A program made the translations under genes and the position numbers. Of a stretch of 64,000 nucleotides of DNA, positions 1 to 11,371 are shown one piece after another (position 1 is the stretch's first letter; the number at the start of each line of letters is the position of its first letter). Origin of the DNA: Gloeopeniophorella convolvens (taxonomy: Eukaryota > Basidiomycota > Agaricomycetes > Russulales); NCBI GenBank assembly GCA_022496205.1, contig WTXD01000054.1:109740-173739 (forward strand), in the 5' to 3' direction. Under the pieces are notes generated by a model that saw only the letters and a list, made by a program, of their open reading frames with translations, was not told the DNA's origin and made no database searches.

Positions 1-913
1 GTAATTGGGCCAAGGTGGCCGAGGATGTCGAGCGGCCGCCTTCGGACTGTCGCGATCGCTTCCACAAGAATCCTATCGGCCAGGCGAAAAGGCGAAAAGG
101 TCCGTCCTCTGATCCTGCAGCCGCCTCGAAGTCGTCGAGCTGATTCACCGCGCCAGGATCTTGGACCGCGGACGAGGAACAAGAACTCGTGGAGATTCTT
201 CATACCCTAGCGCAGGAGGGCCAATCTAACCCAAAGGCGCGGGGGTTTTGGAACGAGGTGTCGCGCCGCATGAACGGGACGCGCACCGGCCAACAGTGTC
301 AGAATAAATGGTGAGATCATGCGCTCACCTTTCGGCGCCCCTGACACGGGCCTCCTGATAGGTCGGGCACCCTAGAAGCCAAGATGGCTAGTACGGGAAA
401 GAAGCGCGTGTGGACGCAAGTCGACGACCGCATCCTCGTCACGAAGTACGTGACACTTCAATTTGATGGTGCGCGGTGAGTTCATATTGCAGAGTCGGAG
501 CCTTAGGCTTGGTGGACGAGAAGGACATCAACTGGGAGGGATTGTGCGACGCCGACTGGAATCAATGGAGCGCGCGAGCTATACAGCAGAAGTGGAAGCG
601 CATGAGAGACAGGATGGGCGCGTCCAATATAGCGCACCAAGGCAAGCCCCCAGCATGCCCTATTTTGAAGGCTAATGCAGCTAACCGGGCACAGCTTCTG
701 TTGTATTGCTTGCTGCCCACGTCGTGTGCGGTTCCGCGACCGAGTCCGACACGGACAGCAGAGGCGCGCCGGCGGTCCCGAGGTCGTAGATACTTAGTTC
801 CAAGAAACGCGTCGCCTTGTAGCAGTATGATCCATAAAACACACCTTAATGCTGTTCTTGGGATGTGCATGCCATGCACCATGCAAGGTGGCACTTCGAG
901 TCAAAGACGATAG
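1..913 (+). CDS. Myb/SANT DNA-binding protein, Reb1/TTF-I type, 5' end missing
   Basis: Three Myb-type repeats can be followed through three introns (100-156, 311-361, 446-492), each restoring frame exactly. The first repeat, cut by the window edge, reads NWAKVAEDVERPPSDCRDRF, the RP..CRDRF signature of Reb1/TTF-I/Dmp1-like factors. The second starts GSWTADEEQELVEIL and ends QQCQNKW. The third runs from KRVWTQVDD through INWEGLCDADW to IQQKWKRMRDRM. Such proteins bind rDNA terminator or promoter sites in the nucleus; the exact role here is not known. The start lies upstream of the window. The frame stays open to a stop at 911-913, but the last ~90 residues after the third repeat look unlike protein, so a further intron and an earlier end are possible. 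Confidence 0.75.
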
Positions 914-2009
914 TAGAAAACCGCTCGCCCCCTGTAGAGTTGCTGGGGAACCCCTGTAGTCGGCCAGCGGATGTGATCGGGAAAAGGTTAGGGACAGTGA
1001 CCTCCGGGCGGTCTAAGCGGTGCGTGCGTTATCTCTGCAACGTCAGCGGCACGAACCCCGGACTAACTGGAACGACAGGATCAGTACCCATCAACTCAGG
1101 CTTCGGCGCATCACGTTCAATTTCCATTTGTTCGGTTATATGCTACAAGCCATCAACCCCGTGGCAGAATGGTGAACTTGAGAGTGTGTGGGGGGCGCTG
1201 ATCCATCGTCGTTCAAGGGTTGTAAGTTTTCTGTGCGCGCTGTTAAAGCGAAACAGAGAACTGCTGACTCGCCAGGGCCGCATGATCGTAGCCTAGATCT
1301 CACCGTTGATTCGAAGGGCTAAACCAATATATTGAAAGCTGCGAAGGTATGTAAGTCGCCATGTGTGTTGACAAGGAACTGAGATGCGTCATCCAGTACG
1401 GTACGGGTCCACCAGCGACGTGGCCATGCTGACGGCGAGGAGCTCTGGGTCACAGGATGACAGGGTAAGCTATTTCATCTATGCGGATGATTCTCATTCA
1501 CAACCGAGTTGCCCCACGTTGACAAGTGAGCTCGATCGACGCACTCAATGATCCACCAGCATCAATGCAATCATCCATTTGGCCAGAACAAAACAAAAGT
1601 ATGTAGATCTATGTACATATTGAGATAGAACTGAGATGCGACATCTAGAACAGTGTCTGGTGCCCATTGCCGAGGCCATGAAGCCGGAGGTGAACTTTTC
1701 GGGATCAGATGACAAGGTGAAACAAAGTCATCGACTGAAACGACGACAGAGTGGCGCCGATGGTTGCGCGTAGATGCTGACATCAAGTAGAGCCCGCTGG
1801 TAGGGTCCTTCACACGCAAAGGGGTGAAGAGTTCCACGTACGCCAATGGGCCGGTCACTTGGCCGATGTCCCCAGGGATCGTGAACAATGCCCTCACGCG
1901 GGCAACGCGAAGGGAGGCTACAAGGAGTCAGCACGACAATAGAACACACAACCGTCATGAGTCGTACCTTCGATGCTTGGTATAGGCCTGATGCCAGAGT
2001 CCGCTTCAG
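914..2009. other. No supported gene
   Basis: Only short overlapping frames on both strands. One diverged direct repeat (1378-1740) is listed separately. I see no recognisable protein or RNA. Confidence 0.5.
1378..1740 (+). repeat. Diverged direct repeat, two ~100 bp units
   Basis: A unit starting GAACTGAGATGCG occurs at about 1378 and again at about 1630, 252 bp apart. Similarity continues through GGCCATG and on to GATGACA. In one shared frame both units read EMRH and end in G-S-x-D-D. The second stays open as MRHLEQCLVPIAEAMKPEV. This could be duplicated exon remnants of an unknown gene. Confidence 0.3.
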
Positions 2010-4583
2010 GATCTACGATAAGGACGGTGTCGAAGGAAGGGGGTTGTGGAGGGTGTCGGCCTTGAGCGGGTTGCCCGGGAGCCGCATGTATGGTGTAGGT
2101 ATAAAGGCATCGCCTGCCAGCTGAGTAGGCACTTGTATGGCTCTGATATTCTTATATACATTGAACAGGTCGCGTTCAGTGGCTCGAGCTGGAGAACGGG
2201 GAAGTTTTTTGGAGAGGAACGAGTTAAGGGCGGGGATGAAGTTCTGCGTGCCGTACTGATCCACCAGCCTGTCAACCCGGGTGTTTGGAGACGGACAGGA
2301 AAGCGCCAAGCGAAACAGTCGAGGAGATGCCCCCGGGGGGGAGTGCTTCGGTAAGATGACCCCTTCTGTTCTTGCATCTTGTTGAAGTCGCTCACCACTG
2401 CCTCTGAGGTCGACATCGCAGTAATACAAGATGGGTCTTCGCACCAATCAATAAACGCGCGCCGCAATTCAACTGCCTCTTGTCTGCGCAACCATTTGGT
2501 CATCTGAACAGTGTAATCGTGTTTATTACTGGCGCATACGCGACTTTGGCGTAGTCGATGTGCAAGCGCTCAGGGTGCTCCGTATTGAAGCCCACTGTAG
2601 AGCCGTGAGAACGAATGAAGTCGGCGTAGTGGGCTGTGGAATGCATCTTTGGTATGTTGAAGTGCTTCCGTATGCCGTCCTGAATGACGATATCTTTCTC
2701 CTTGTGGAAGTTAGCAAGTGGGCTTCCAACGCGGCGATGGAGCTTGTTGACTGGGTGTGCAGTCGCGCATAGAAGATAAAGTCGACCAGCGCCTTGGAGA
2801 CTGCAGACCAGTTCTTGTTGACTGTCCCCGTAAGTGCCCCGACAAATACTTTCTCCATCTCCTGATGCTCGGCACCAGTCCACTGGGAGACCGACGAGAT
2901 CCCCGAAGAGAATTGGCGCAGGCCCGGAAATGGAGTCATGCGTTGGAAGCGCATGTCAATCTCCTCCTTGCCAACGTGCTTTCTGCACCACTTCAGCAAA
3001 TGGTCGTGGAAGACTCCCTTGTGGAGTTGGTGAAGGAGGTCTGGTGTGAAACATGTGTGGATATTGGCGAATGGCAAGTCGTGCCAGAAGGGGGTGTAGA
3101 TTGGTCTCAGGTTAAGCTGGACGAAGTGTGGTTCGTCTTCTCCTTTCATGTGCGCTCGAATGATGCTGAGGGTGGTCTCTGGATCACGGAACTCGGTATG
3201 GAGGGGCTCGCCTCGTCTCTTGGGATCCACCAGGCAACATGGGCAAGTGTTCTTTCTACAGGACGCCGCCAAGACTTGCTCCGGATAGTCAGCGACGTAG
3301 GCTGCAAGGATTGGGAAGATGCGTCGCACAAAGCCATCAGGATAAGTCATGTCAACGCCGTCTTTTCCAGCTTGGACGAGAGACCGGAGTATTCGGCTCA
3401 TGCAGAAGTGGTAGAGTCGATGACGGGCGGCGGAGCAAGTTTCGGAGGTGAACATCTCAAGCTTAGAGACAGGTAGGTAGCCAATAAGGACGGTAGCGTG
3501 CGATGACGGTCGAGATCGTACGTCTTTAGCTATATTTCCAAGAGTCAGATAAACCGGCCAGGCTTTCTGGTCCCCGCGAAACTGCGACAGGTTCGTCTCA
3601 TCCGAAGACAAGATGATGGGGGCCACCACTGCCCCTGGAGGGAGTTTGAGCTTCGCAGGAGAGTTCAGCCATTATATCATCTACAGATATGCGGGAGCTA
3701 ACCTGAGTGTTCCACCACCAATCTGCAGTCCACATTTCGTCATATAGATGCTCCTTCCCTTCTTCATCAGCATAAGCTCGCTCTGGTGCGTAGCAAACGA
3801 CGTCGCGGAACGCAGGGTTGCTCATGAGTTCTCGGATACACTCGAGAGGATCTCGCATCCACAGCTCAGCGTCGCCTGCCATCAGCTTGCCAGTCTCATC
3901 CACACGATCGCCCTTGATGTGCACAAGCTCGCAAGTCCAATCCGGACCCATAGGCAGTTGATCAATTCGCTTCATCAACGAGTAAGAATTGTGGAAGGAG
4001 AGGTCGTAATGTTCCTTGAACTAGCCCACAATAATGGTGAGCACAAGTGCAGTATATAATAAGGATTTGACAGTACGCACTAACGGAAGTTTCAAAAGAC
4101 TATCTGTCTGCGACTGGCCCAAATTCTTTGTGATCCAGCGCGCGAATTGCCACTCGTGAAGAGAAGTAAACGGATGCCATATAGGTGCGTCAAGACCATC
4201 CTGCTCCCATCTCAATCTCTCAAATGTCGTCTCGGCCTTGCCAATGATCGTGCCGACGGGACCCGGAACTTTTCAACGAACCGATGGGAGGACGTAGGTG
4301 GGAGGGTGACTGGTGTTGTCGCAGGAGTGGCTGGTGGGGAGGCGGGGTCGTAGGGCTGCTGCCAGAAGTCCTCTGCCATAGCATTATCTATGGGCGGGGG
4401 ACTTGGTACACGCTCCTGCGTGGGTGCCGAACGTGAGGTGCGCGCCTCAACGGCTTCGCACATTTTCTGTTGACATTCTTTGCGGTTTGACAGATGAGAC
4501 TTGAGGTGGCCACTGGTGGCAAACGGAGCAGAGCAGTACATGCATCTGTGGCTGCGATGAGGGCGTGGCGTGCGCACTGCCAT
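2010..4583 (-). pseudogene. Plavaka-type transposase, frameshifted
   Basis: Minus-strand remnant of a basidiomycete Plavaka (CACTA-like) transposase. Order from the N-terminus: a C2H2 finger (CMYCSAPFATSGHLKSHLSN, 4580-4480), an acidic/proline linker, a segment starting ETTFERLRWEQ (about 4230), the LPMGPDWTCELV block (about 3960), the long core from IILSSDETNLSQFRGD to LHQLHKGVFHDHL (3620-2990), then HFNIPKMH and NTEHPERLHIDYAK (2700-2530) and WLRRQEAV (2500). These blocks are in different frames. Some junctions may be introns, but the shifts near 4260 and near 2760 lack splice signals and look like indels. The copy is therefore probably inactive. I did not find convincing terminal inverted repeats. 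Confidence 0.8.
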
Positions 4584-5002
4584 GCTAGGTGATGGGGACG
4601 GCGATACGGGGGTGCGCTCCAGTCAATTGAGTGCCAGTGACATCCCTTGCTGTCTCATAGACCCTGACAAGGGAATCGCTGGCGCCGTAGGCTTCCGAGC
4701 CGGTGCGTGGGTCAACCCCGACATGGCCTCAGTACAGCGAGCGTAGGCTCAACAATCGAACAGGTGCGAGATTGTTGAGAGAGATTGGGGACACGGATTT
4801 AACATACCCATCAGCCCACATGCTGCGAGACCCGGGTAATTCTTATTTCGACGGCCAAAGCTGAAATACAAGGGGGCTGGCGTATGCCCCAGGACATAGC
4901 TGAGACCCCCATTTCGCGCCTTTATTACTGACGTGCCCCCGCTTGCGCAATCCTCCCTCTTACACCTCTTTGCCTAATGCGTACCATAACCTACCATCAG
5001 GA
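4584..5002. other. No gene seen; spacer between Plavaka remnant and DUF6532 gene
   Basis: No supported frame. The DUF6532-like reading begins just after this stretch. Confidence 0.4.
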
Positions 5003-7899
5003 TGTGACGGCACCACCTGCTGTAGACCCGAACCCCACCCAGAGCACCTCGCGAGCGCGTAAACCATCGAAAAAGCAGGCACAGCTAAGTAAAGTGTCCT
5101 CTACACTAAAGCACCATAGTTGACGCTGATGTCCAATGGGTAGTTGAAGAAAAACTCAGTGCTGAAGAGCGACGTGCTGCTATCGCGGCCGTGGTCGCAG
5201 CCAAGGCCCAGAACAAAGGCAAGAAGAGGCGTAAGCAGCCCCAAGTCAATCCTGCGGCTGTGAATCCTCCGGTGCGCAACAATCCTGTATTGCCAACCCC
5301 AACTGAGTTGATTCACAGTTCACTACGTCGACCGTCGCACCGCCCAAGAAGACGCCTATTGCGCGCCCCCTTGCAGTAGCACCTCCCCCTGCCAATTTGG
5401 TCAGGCGGGACACCAGGGTTCCACTTCCTTCCGGTGTTATCACATCCAACCAGGCTGCCGCCATTATATTTGGCACGCCTGCTGCCACTGCGCCTCGAGC
5501 CTCCACTGCAGTGGTGAATGCAGGTGCGTGTTTAGTTTTGCACTCCATAGATTCGACAAGTCACACTTCCATAGGGACCGGCAATTGGGTCTTGGATCAA
5601 GACATGATCGATCCAGCCCTCCTAGAAGAGGAGGGGAGACCCAATGCAACCGCTGATATGCCACTGCAGCGTACAGACCATGTTATGGACCGATTTCGCG
5701 ATTCTACGACTGGACAGTATTGCCTAGCTAAGTCCTTCTTGTTCCGCTTAGTTCCGACCTCCCGGCCCTCAGTTCCGACTTAGTTACAGCTCTGGAGCCC
5801 TAGCACTTGTGGAACGCGACTCTGCGCAGTGTCCAAGTAGCTTACTAAAGCCTCCGGCTGGAGCGCGATCAGCAAGATGTGCCGCAGCGTACCAATACCT
5901 CGGTCGATCGCTCAGAAACCTCGGCCTAAGCCTCGGCATTGCAGCCCTGGCACAAGACGGCTGTTTCGACTTAGCAGTAGCATCGGTTCTGGACGGAACG
6001 CAGGATGAGTGGTTGAACGGAGTTACTATACCTTTCCGTGTGCGGCCTGCGGTTAGAAGGCTCGCCTTTGTATAAAACCCTCTCTCGACCTTAGGGCTCA
6101 ACAGGAAACTCCCCCGGTTGGGATAGTCCACTTCTCATTCTGCCTCCGGCCTAAGTTGGCCTTTCGTTGTATATCGTTTCGCTACTACTCGGCCGCCACT
6201 AAGCCGGATCGCTCACGCTCTCGGCCATCGCTCGGGCCGACTCAGTTGTACGTTGCGTATTTGACCGTTCGCACTAACGACCTTTAGTTGCGGCATTACG
6301 GAGATACTTCTGACACACAGGCCGGCCTACTTCGATCTTGCACGTGTCGCTCTAGCAGTGGCGGCGCTGCTCATGCTTCCGGCTTACCGCGCGGCCGAAG
6401 CGTACGCATCGGTTAGCGCATTGCGGCGCACTCGGCCCTTCCGGCCAACGCCTCGGTCAACAGTCTTCTAGCTAAGTACTTCCCCACGCACTTGCGGTAC
6501 TCACCTCAGCATTGTGCTACGAACAGCCCTTGCGCCGGGCTTAGGGTATCACCGCCCAGCGTCCCACGCTCTATGAGGGTTCCAGCGGCGACGATGAAGA
6601 TGGGACTGAAGGCGACAACAATGACGACGACGACGACGACGGCAAAGATGACGAAGACGAAGACAACATCAACGTTCAGCAATACTATGATGAAGAACAG
6701 CCCGAGCTGGTGTTGTATGAAGATCAAGCAGAGCTAGACCTGACCACCCCTGCGCAGGTCAAACGTCCGCTCGAAGCCAGCTCCAACGGCAACGAGGGGT
6801 CAGGACCCCATTGAATTGTAAGACTGAACACACATAGCGGCCGCGTTCGTCAAGGGGACTATGACCTCGTCACGAAGTGTATCATCAGTGTGGCCGTCAG
6901 TTTCTTCAGGTGCAAGCTCAGCACGCGCAACGCCTGGCCTGATCCGGTCGAGGAATCCAGCTGGGCTGTAGAGTCCTGGAACGAGGCCTGTGCGTCCATC
7001 CGCTTGGCCGCCATGGCCCCCGAGCCCCCAATTGTACAATTGGTACGCAGGTAGTGCCATATAATACCGATTATACCCTGACCATTTCGAGCGACAGATT
7101 ACAAGTCGCGCTGCTGAGCTCCGCGGCGAGTTGAGGAACAAGATGATCCCGATCATTCAAAGTGCCTACGGCTTCCGATCAGGCCAAGACAGGAAGAGCT
7201 TGAAGCACAACCGCAAGCTTATAGATGAACTGGGATACGTCCCCGGTCCTGGCTTTATCTTCAAGGTAAGTCAACTATACGGTCCCATCTTACGCGAATT
7301 GACAAATTTCAAGTGAAGGGTTCCCTACAAGGGACCCTACCGGCACCCAGCCATTCAGAAGGGCATCAACATGATGTGGTTCATGAATAGGCGTGACGAG
7401 GGCATCCTCTACAGCATGTACTTCAACCCGATGCCCTACCCGGCTATTGCATTCATCTTAACTGGCGTAAGTACCAAGGCATACAGTAATCGGTTTGACG
7501 TCGTCATAACTCAAAATTTGTTAGATTGAATTCTGTCTCGACAAATGGTGCCGTGGTGAGAAGCACGACAGCTTGAAGTTCGAAAACAGCTACAAGGAAG
7601 TCTACGACACTTTCCTCAAGGAGCTCACTATCTTCGAAGAGACAGGTCAGGCCAAAGACAAGGGCGCCAAGCTGCGGAAGCTGTTCCATGACACTGGGAG
7701 GTGAGTGCCTCTCACCCAGTCGCACCAACTCTGTGCTCATCGACATTTTCTTAGACATCACGCTGGTGCTGAGCCCCTGTCGGAGGGCACCATCAACTGC
7801 GTGAGCCTAAGGCTATCGCCAGAGGAGGCGTTCATTGCAGCCCTCGACGAAGGCAGCACAACGGAGAGCGACAGCGACGCAGAGTCCGTTGCCCGGTAG
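5003..7899 (+). pseudogene. DUF6532-domain protein, interrupted copy
   Basis: Plus-strand gene of the basidiomycete DUF6532 family (function unknown, often multi-copy). The N-terminal part has a basic segment (ARKPSKKQAQL, about 5060), then EEKLSAEERRAAIAA and KGKKRRK (5130-5240). After an intron (about 5524-5571) it reads TGNWVLDQDMIDPALLEEE. A ~730 bp insert follows. Coding resumes with a long acidic run (6580-6790), a 39 bp intron (6799-6837), then GDYDLVTKCIISVAV. The domain core is in exons 7098-7265, 7314-7466, 7525-7700 and 7755-7899: ELRGELRNKMIPIIQSAYG, YRHPAIQKGINMMWF, DEGILYSMYFNP, YPAIAFILTG, CLDKW. The exon after the 7266-7313 intron begins with an in-frame TGA (7314-7316), so this copy is probably dead even without the insert. 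Confidence 0.65.
5739..6468. mobile_element. LTR-like insertion in the DUF6532 gene (candidate solo LTR)
   Basis: About 730 bp with no long frame, rich in CGGCC and AGTTCCG motifs, separating two parts of one coding sequence. Its ends resemble an LTR (TGTTCCGC at 5740 and CGGTCAACA ending at 6462). A near-identical 15-bp word (TAGCTAAGT.CTTC.) flanks it on both sides, at about 5724 and 6469. The ends do not give a clean 5-bp duplication, so the element class is open; a non-LTR or other insertion is possible. Confidence 0.4.
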
Positions 7900-8486
7900 A
7901 TGGCACGCGAGCTGTCCTATCCAGGAGGGGAAAGCGCACGAGTCGGCGCGCACACACTGCCATCGGCGCACGGGTCGGCATTAGAGTACTGTTTGTCTAC
8001 ACGCACGTGAAATATCGAGATCCAGTCTATCCGTATCATCTTCTACAGAGCCATGGAGAACCCGGAAGCAGTGCCCAGCCCGTGTGAAAAACATAAGGAT
8101 GCTGATAATCTACATGGTGAGATCTACAGGGTGCGGGAACTAATTGATATTCTGTTGATTGTCGCCATGACATGACATAGCTCCAGGGGGTACGCCAGGT
8201 GAGTTGTGAACGTAGATTGCTTCGCCGACGCGCTGACTAACGACGTTCGTAGGAGCCAATCAGGATCCTCGTCTGAGTATGGAGAGCGGGGGTGCGCATA
8301 CCCCCTATACACACTATATTGACGAGGCAGCATATGTAGTATACATTTGGTACATAGGCTATGTGTACTATGCGCTTTATGATAGCTGTTGTAGTCAAAA
8401 TAGCACAGCTGTACCGAGGGTACGGATGGGTGGGCTATTCATGCTATTCGTGCTAGTATAGGCCCTAGCTGTGCGATCAAGCACAA

Positions 8487-8558
8487 TATAGAGGGGGGGT
8501 TGCAATCTGTCTACGGGCATCTATTGACGCTAAATAGCTCTATATAGCAACCCCCTTT
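8487..8558. repeat. Inverted repeat, G-rich hairpin
   Basis: The left arm GAGGGGGGGTTGC (8491-8503) faces the right arm GCAACCCCCTTTC (8547-8559), about 43 bp apart, with TATA-like words beside both arms. It could be the remains of a small inverted-repeat element. Confidence 0.5.
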
Positions 8559-8690
8559 CTTCCAGATGTAGGGCTTCAATATATATAACAATGCTTGATT
8601 CTATGTCTTTGTGTGATCACTGGTTGGCAGCTTCATCAAGGTTCATCTTTAGTATATCTAGCAAGGTTGTATTTATAAACTACATCTAGC

Positions 8691-8738
8691 TTGATCAACT
8701 GAGTGCAAGTTGATCAACTGAGCCATAGTTGATCAACT
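8691..8738. repeat. Three palindromic TTGATCAACT words at exact 19-bp spacing
   Basis: The 10-mer TTGATCAACT occurs at 8691, 8710 and 8729. Its core TTGATCAA is a perfect palindrome. A regular array of palindromes suggests binding sites, for example subterminal repeats of a DNA transposon, or a small satellite. No protein partner is visible nearby. Confidence 0.7.
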
Positions 8739-9037
8739 CACATCTGGATTGGTGAGTTTCATAGACCCTAAGATGTGCATTGATAAACCTCCAGGGAATT
8801 AGATGTGAGTTGATATTGATGATGGTGATGATGGTGTTGACAATTGGTTATATTTACAGATAAACTACGGTACATTTTGCTGATGAGAGAGTACGAAGGG
8901 GGCATCTTCGTTGGTTGCCATTTCTGCTGTTCGAGATCGAGAGCGAGTGGTGGCACAGTCGCGCCGGGAGGGACACCGCACGGAACGGGTGGCAGGGCGT
9001 TGGAGGGATGTGACGACGGTTCGGGCGCTTAGCTGCC

Positions 9038-9133
9038 GTGAACTTTCGGCAGGTTCACGTCACTGGTCGCAGCCCCGAGTGAACTTGTGAACTTTCGAAA
9101 CTTTTGGTCACAGGTCACACCGTGTGAACTTTC
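9038..9133 (+). repeat. Three GTGAACTTTC direct repeats upstream of a TATA box
   Basis: GTGAACTTTC is found at 9038, 9087 and 9124, followed by GAGTATAAAGGG at about 9170. This resembles the U3 region of an LTR or a promoter. No downstream gene was recognised, so a solo LTR fragment is the more likely reading. Confidence 0.45.
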
Positions 9134-11371
9134 CTACGAAATGGTACAGTACCTAGGAACGCCGTCGCCTCGAGTATAAAGGGTCAAACGCGTGCACATG
9201 GGGATACACGGACATGCATACTTGGCGAGACCCCCTTCGGTATCTGATTGCTCCATCGGAGGTGGCTTTAGTCACGATCAGTCAGTTAGCAACGACTTCT
9301 GAGCTCTTCTCTTCTGAAACCTGCAACCTTGACCCGGACCGTGGTGACAGACAGCTTTGGCCCTGCCGCTGGACCAACTTGTCGTGTGGTGTCTCCGCCA
9401 AATTCGAGAGACATATGTAGGCGCCAATGGCCCGTGGCATCGCTCCCCAGCACCGCCGATGTCATGGCGTATCATACTATGTACTTAAGGTTTGTCGTGA
9501 TGCTTCAATTCGACTTCAATGATGGGAGCCTGCTGCTGTGATAGGTGATCGACCGGCGACCGGCTGACCAGGGCAAGGAACTTCGAGGCTGCGGAGGGCT
9601 GCGGGCTGTTGAGGCACGTTCGCAATGCGCGTTGCGTCGTCGGGTAGGCACAAACTTCTTGCGGAGCAGGAGGTAGAGAAAGGAAAGGTCTTATTCCAGC
9701 ACGTCAAATTTCGAGGGCTGGTGCAAGGGCTGGTGTCGAAAGCAATGTGGACAGCCTCCGGAAAGTCGTGATGTGCTCGGTTCTATGGGCTCTCCTCGGA
9801 ACATGCCACGTGGCTTCGGTGATTCCCGAGGCATTGCGGGAGGTCGCGGGCCGTGCAGCTTACTTATCTGAAACCGGTACCATGTTGGTCAACCACCGTG
9901 ACGCTGATTCGTTGTAGCCCATCTCTCTAAGCTAAGTATACGGTGGCAGCGTCTATTTCGCTATCGGACAACACGGCGCCCAGATGGCACCGTGTTCTCC
10001 GAGGAGATGTACCTTTTACAGTGCCCATAGTGCTAACTATGCTAATGCCTAATCGAAATGAAGCGTCCGCGTCAACGTCGCGGCCAACCGTGCCAATCCA
10101 AATTTGGCGGTGCTGTGAGTCTGGCGCCCTCAAGGAGGTCCAGTCCAAGTATCCGGGGACACTTTCTCGCGTGCTCACTCTGCTGCAACGTGCGCTGCCA
10201 TAATCCAACCACTTGGATATGCTAAAGGTGAAGTACTGACGATGCATCCGGTGTCACTCTATTTCAGCGCCCGCGCCTACAACGATCATGGGGCAACTCC
10301 CAGATGCTCTTCCAGCTCCCAATTGCGCCTTCCCGTGACCTCCGCGTGTAGAGCAGACGCTCGAGGGACCTTAGCGTCTAGCGACTAACAGTGAAGTGTT
10401 TGGAAGTATCCGAATAAGGCGACAGCCAAACGGCCCGCGCCCCGAGTTTTAGTCTCTTGAGAAGAGGAACCGGTACGGGGACGATGTTTTCCGGAAGCTT
10501 CGAGAGCTTTGCTCCGCCAAAAAAGTAGGGAAGCCGCGAGCAGTGCGGCGTTTCTGTGGTACGTTCGACTGACCTGCTGCCGTTCGCGGCAAGCCACCCA
10601 CGTTGGATGACTCAAGGATGTCGCTGACTGAGGGCATTGATAAGCTACGACTAGGCGTGCTTGAGTACATACAAGATACTGTATATCTGCCCCGATCGAC
10701 AGGATAGACTCAAGAAGAGCCGAGCATCGTGAAGGACCAGGGCCGTCGTGGGATCTTGCGTTGGTGGGCGTTTCACCCTCCGAGTCGATTCTGTGAGGAA
10801 CACATGATAAGGGTGTCTACATTACGAAGGTCCGCGGCCTGAACGCTGTGTCATACAACGTTGCTGAATAAACCACGAAACAAAGTTGTTGGCGCAAGGT
10901 TCTGATTGAAAGCGACTGGTCATGCTAGAGTCAGTCTATGGTTCCTGAGCAAAAGCACCAAAGCGAGAGAACGATGCTGAAAGAAAGATGCTCGACGATT
11001 CGGACGCATACATACGGAAGCATCAAGTCACCGCCCCATGACTGCAATGACGGAGTGGCCGACGGGACGCATGGCACCAGTTCGGCTGTTCCGTCGGAGG
11101 CAGTGGTTCCTGTGACCCATATTGACCCACATCGTTGCGTATCTCATATGACAGGAGCCAGATTAAACGCGCAGCGCGGTTTCAAGAAGGGAAGGCGTGC
11201 AACAAAATTTGATGTGTGAAAGGACGTAAAACATCACTGTCGTGGCGATTCACGTCGTGGTGCAGCAATCTATCACATTGGGAAATTGATCAGGAACTAA
11301 ACGTACATCCTGGGCATTTGACTCGAAACAAGAACAAAATTATGAAGTAGTCACGAGTAACGTTCCCTCAC

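Larger units (their letters stand above)
7900..11371. other. Long stretch without a supported gene
   Basis: 8280-8900 is AT-rich with several inverted repeats. 9000-9200 has repeated GTGAACTTTC words and a TATAAA at about 9175. 9200-11371 has only short scattered frames on both strands with no family signature. The end of this stretch abuts the stop codon of the minus-strand flavin monooxygenase. Confidence 0.5.

Noticed and set aside
2757..3476. 239-codon plus-strand frame
   Set aside because: Antisense to the Plavaka core, which has clear family motifs on the minus strand.
6599..6670. Trinucleotide GAC/GAT run as a microsatellite
   Set aside because: It encodes the acidic stretch of the DUF6532 protein and is imperfect; explained by coding.
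8691..8738. CRISPR-like array
   Set aside because: Only three short palindromic words with 9-bp gaps in a eukaryotic genome; not a repeat-spacer array.
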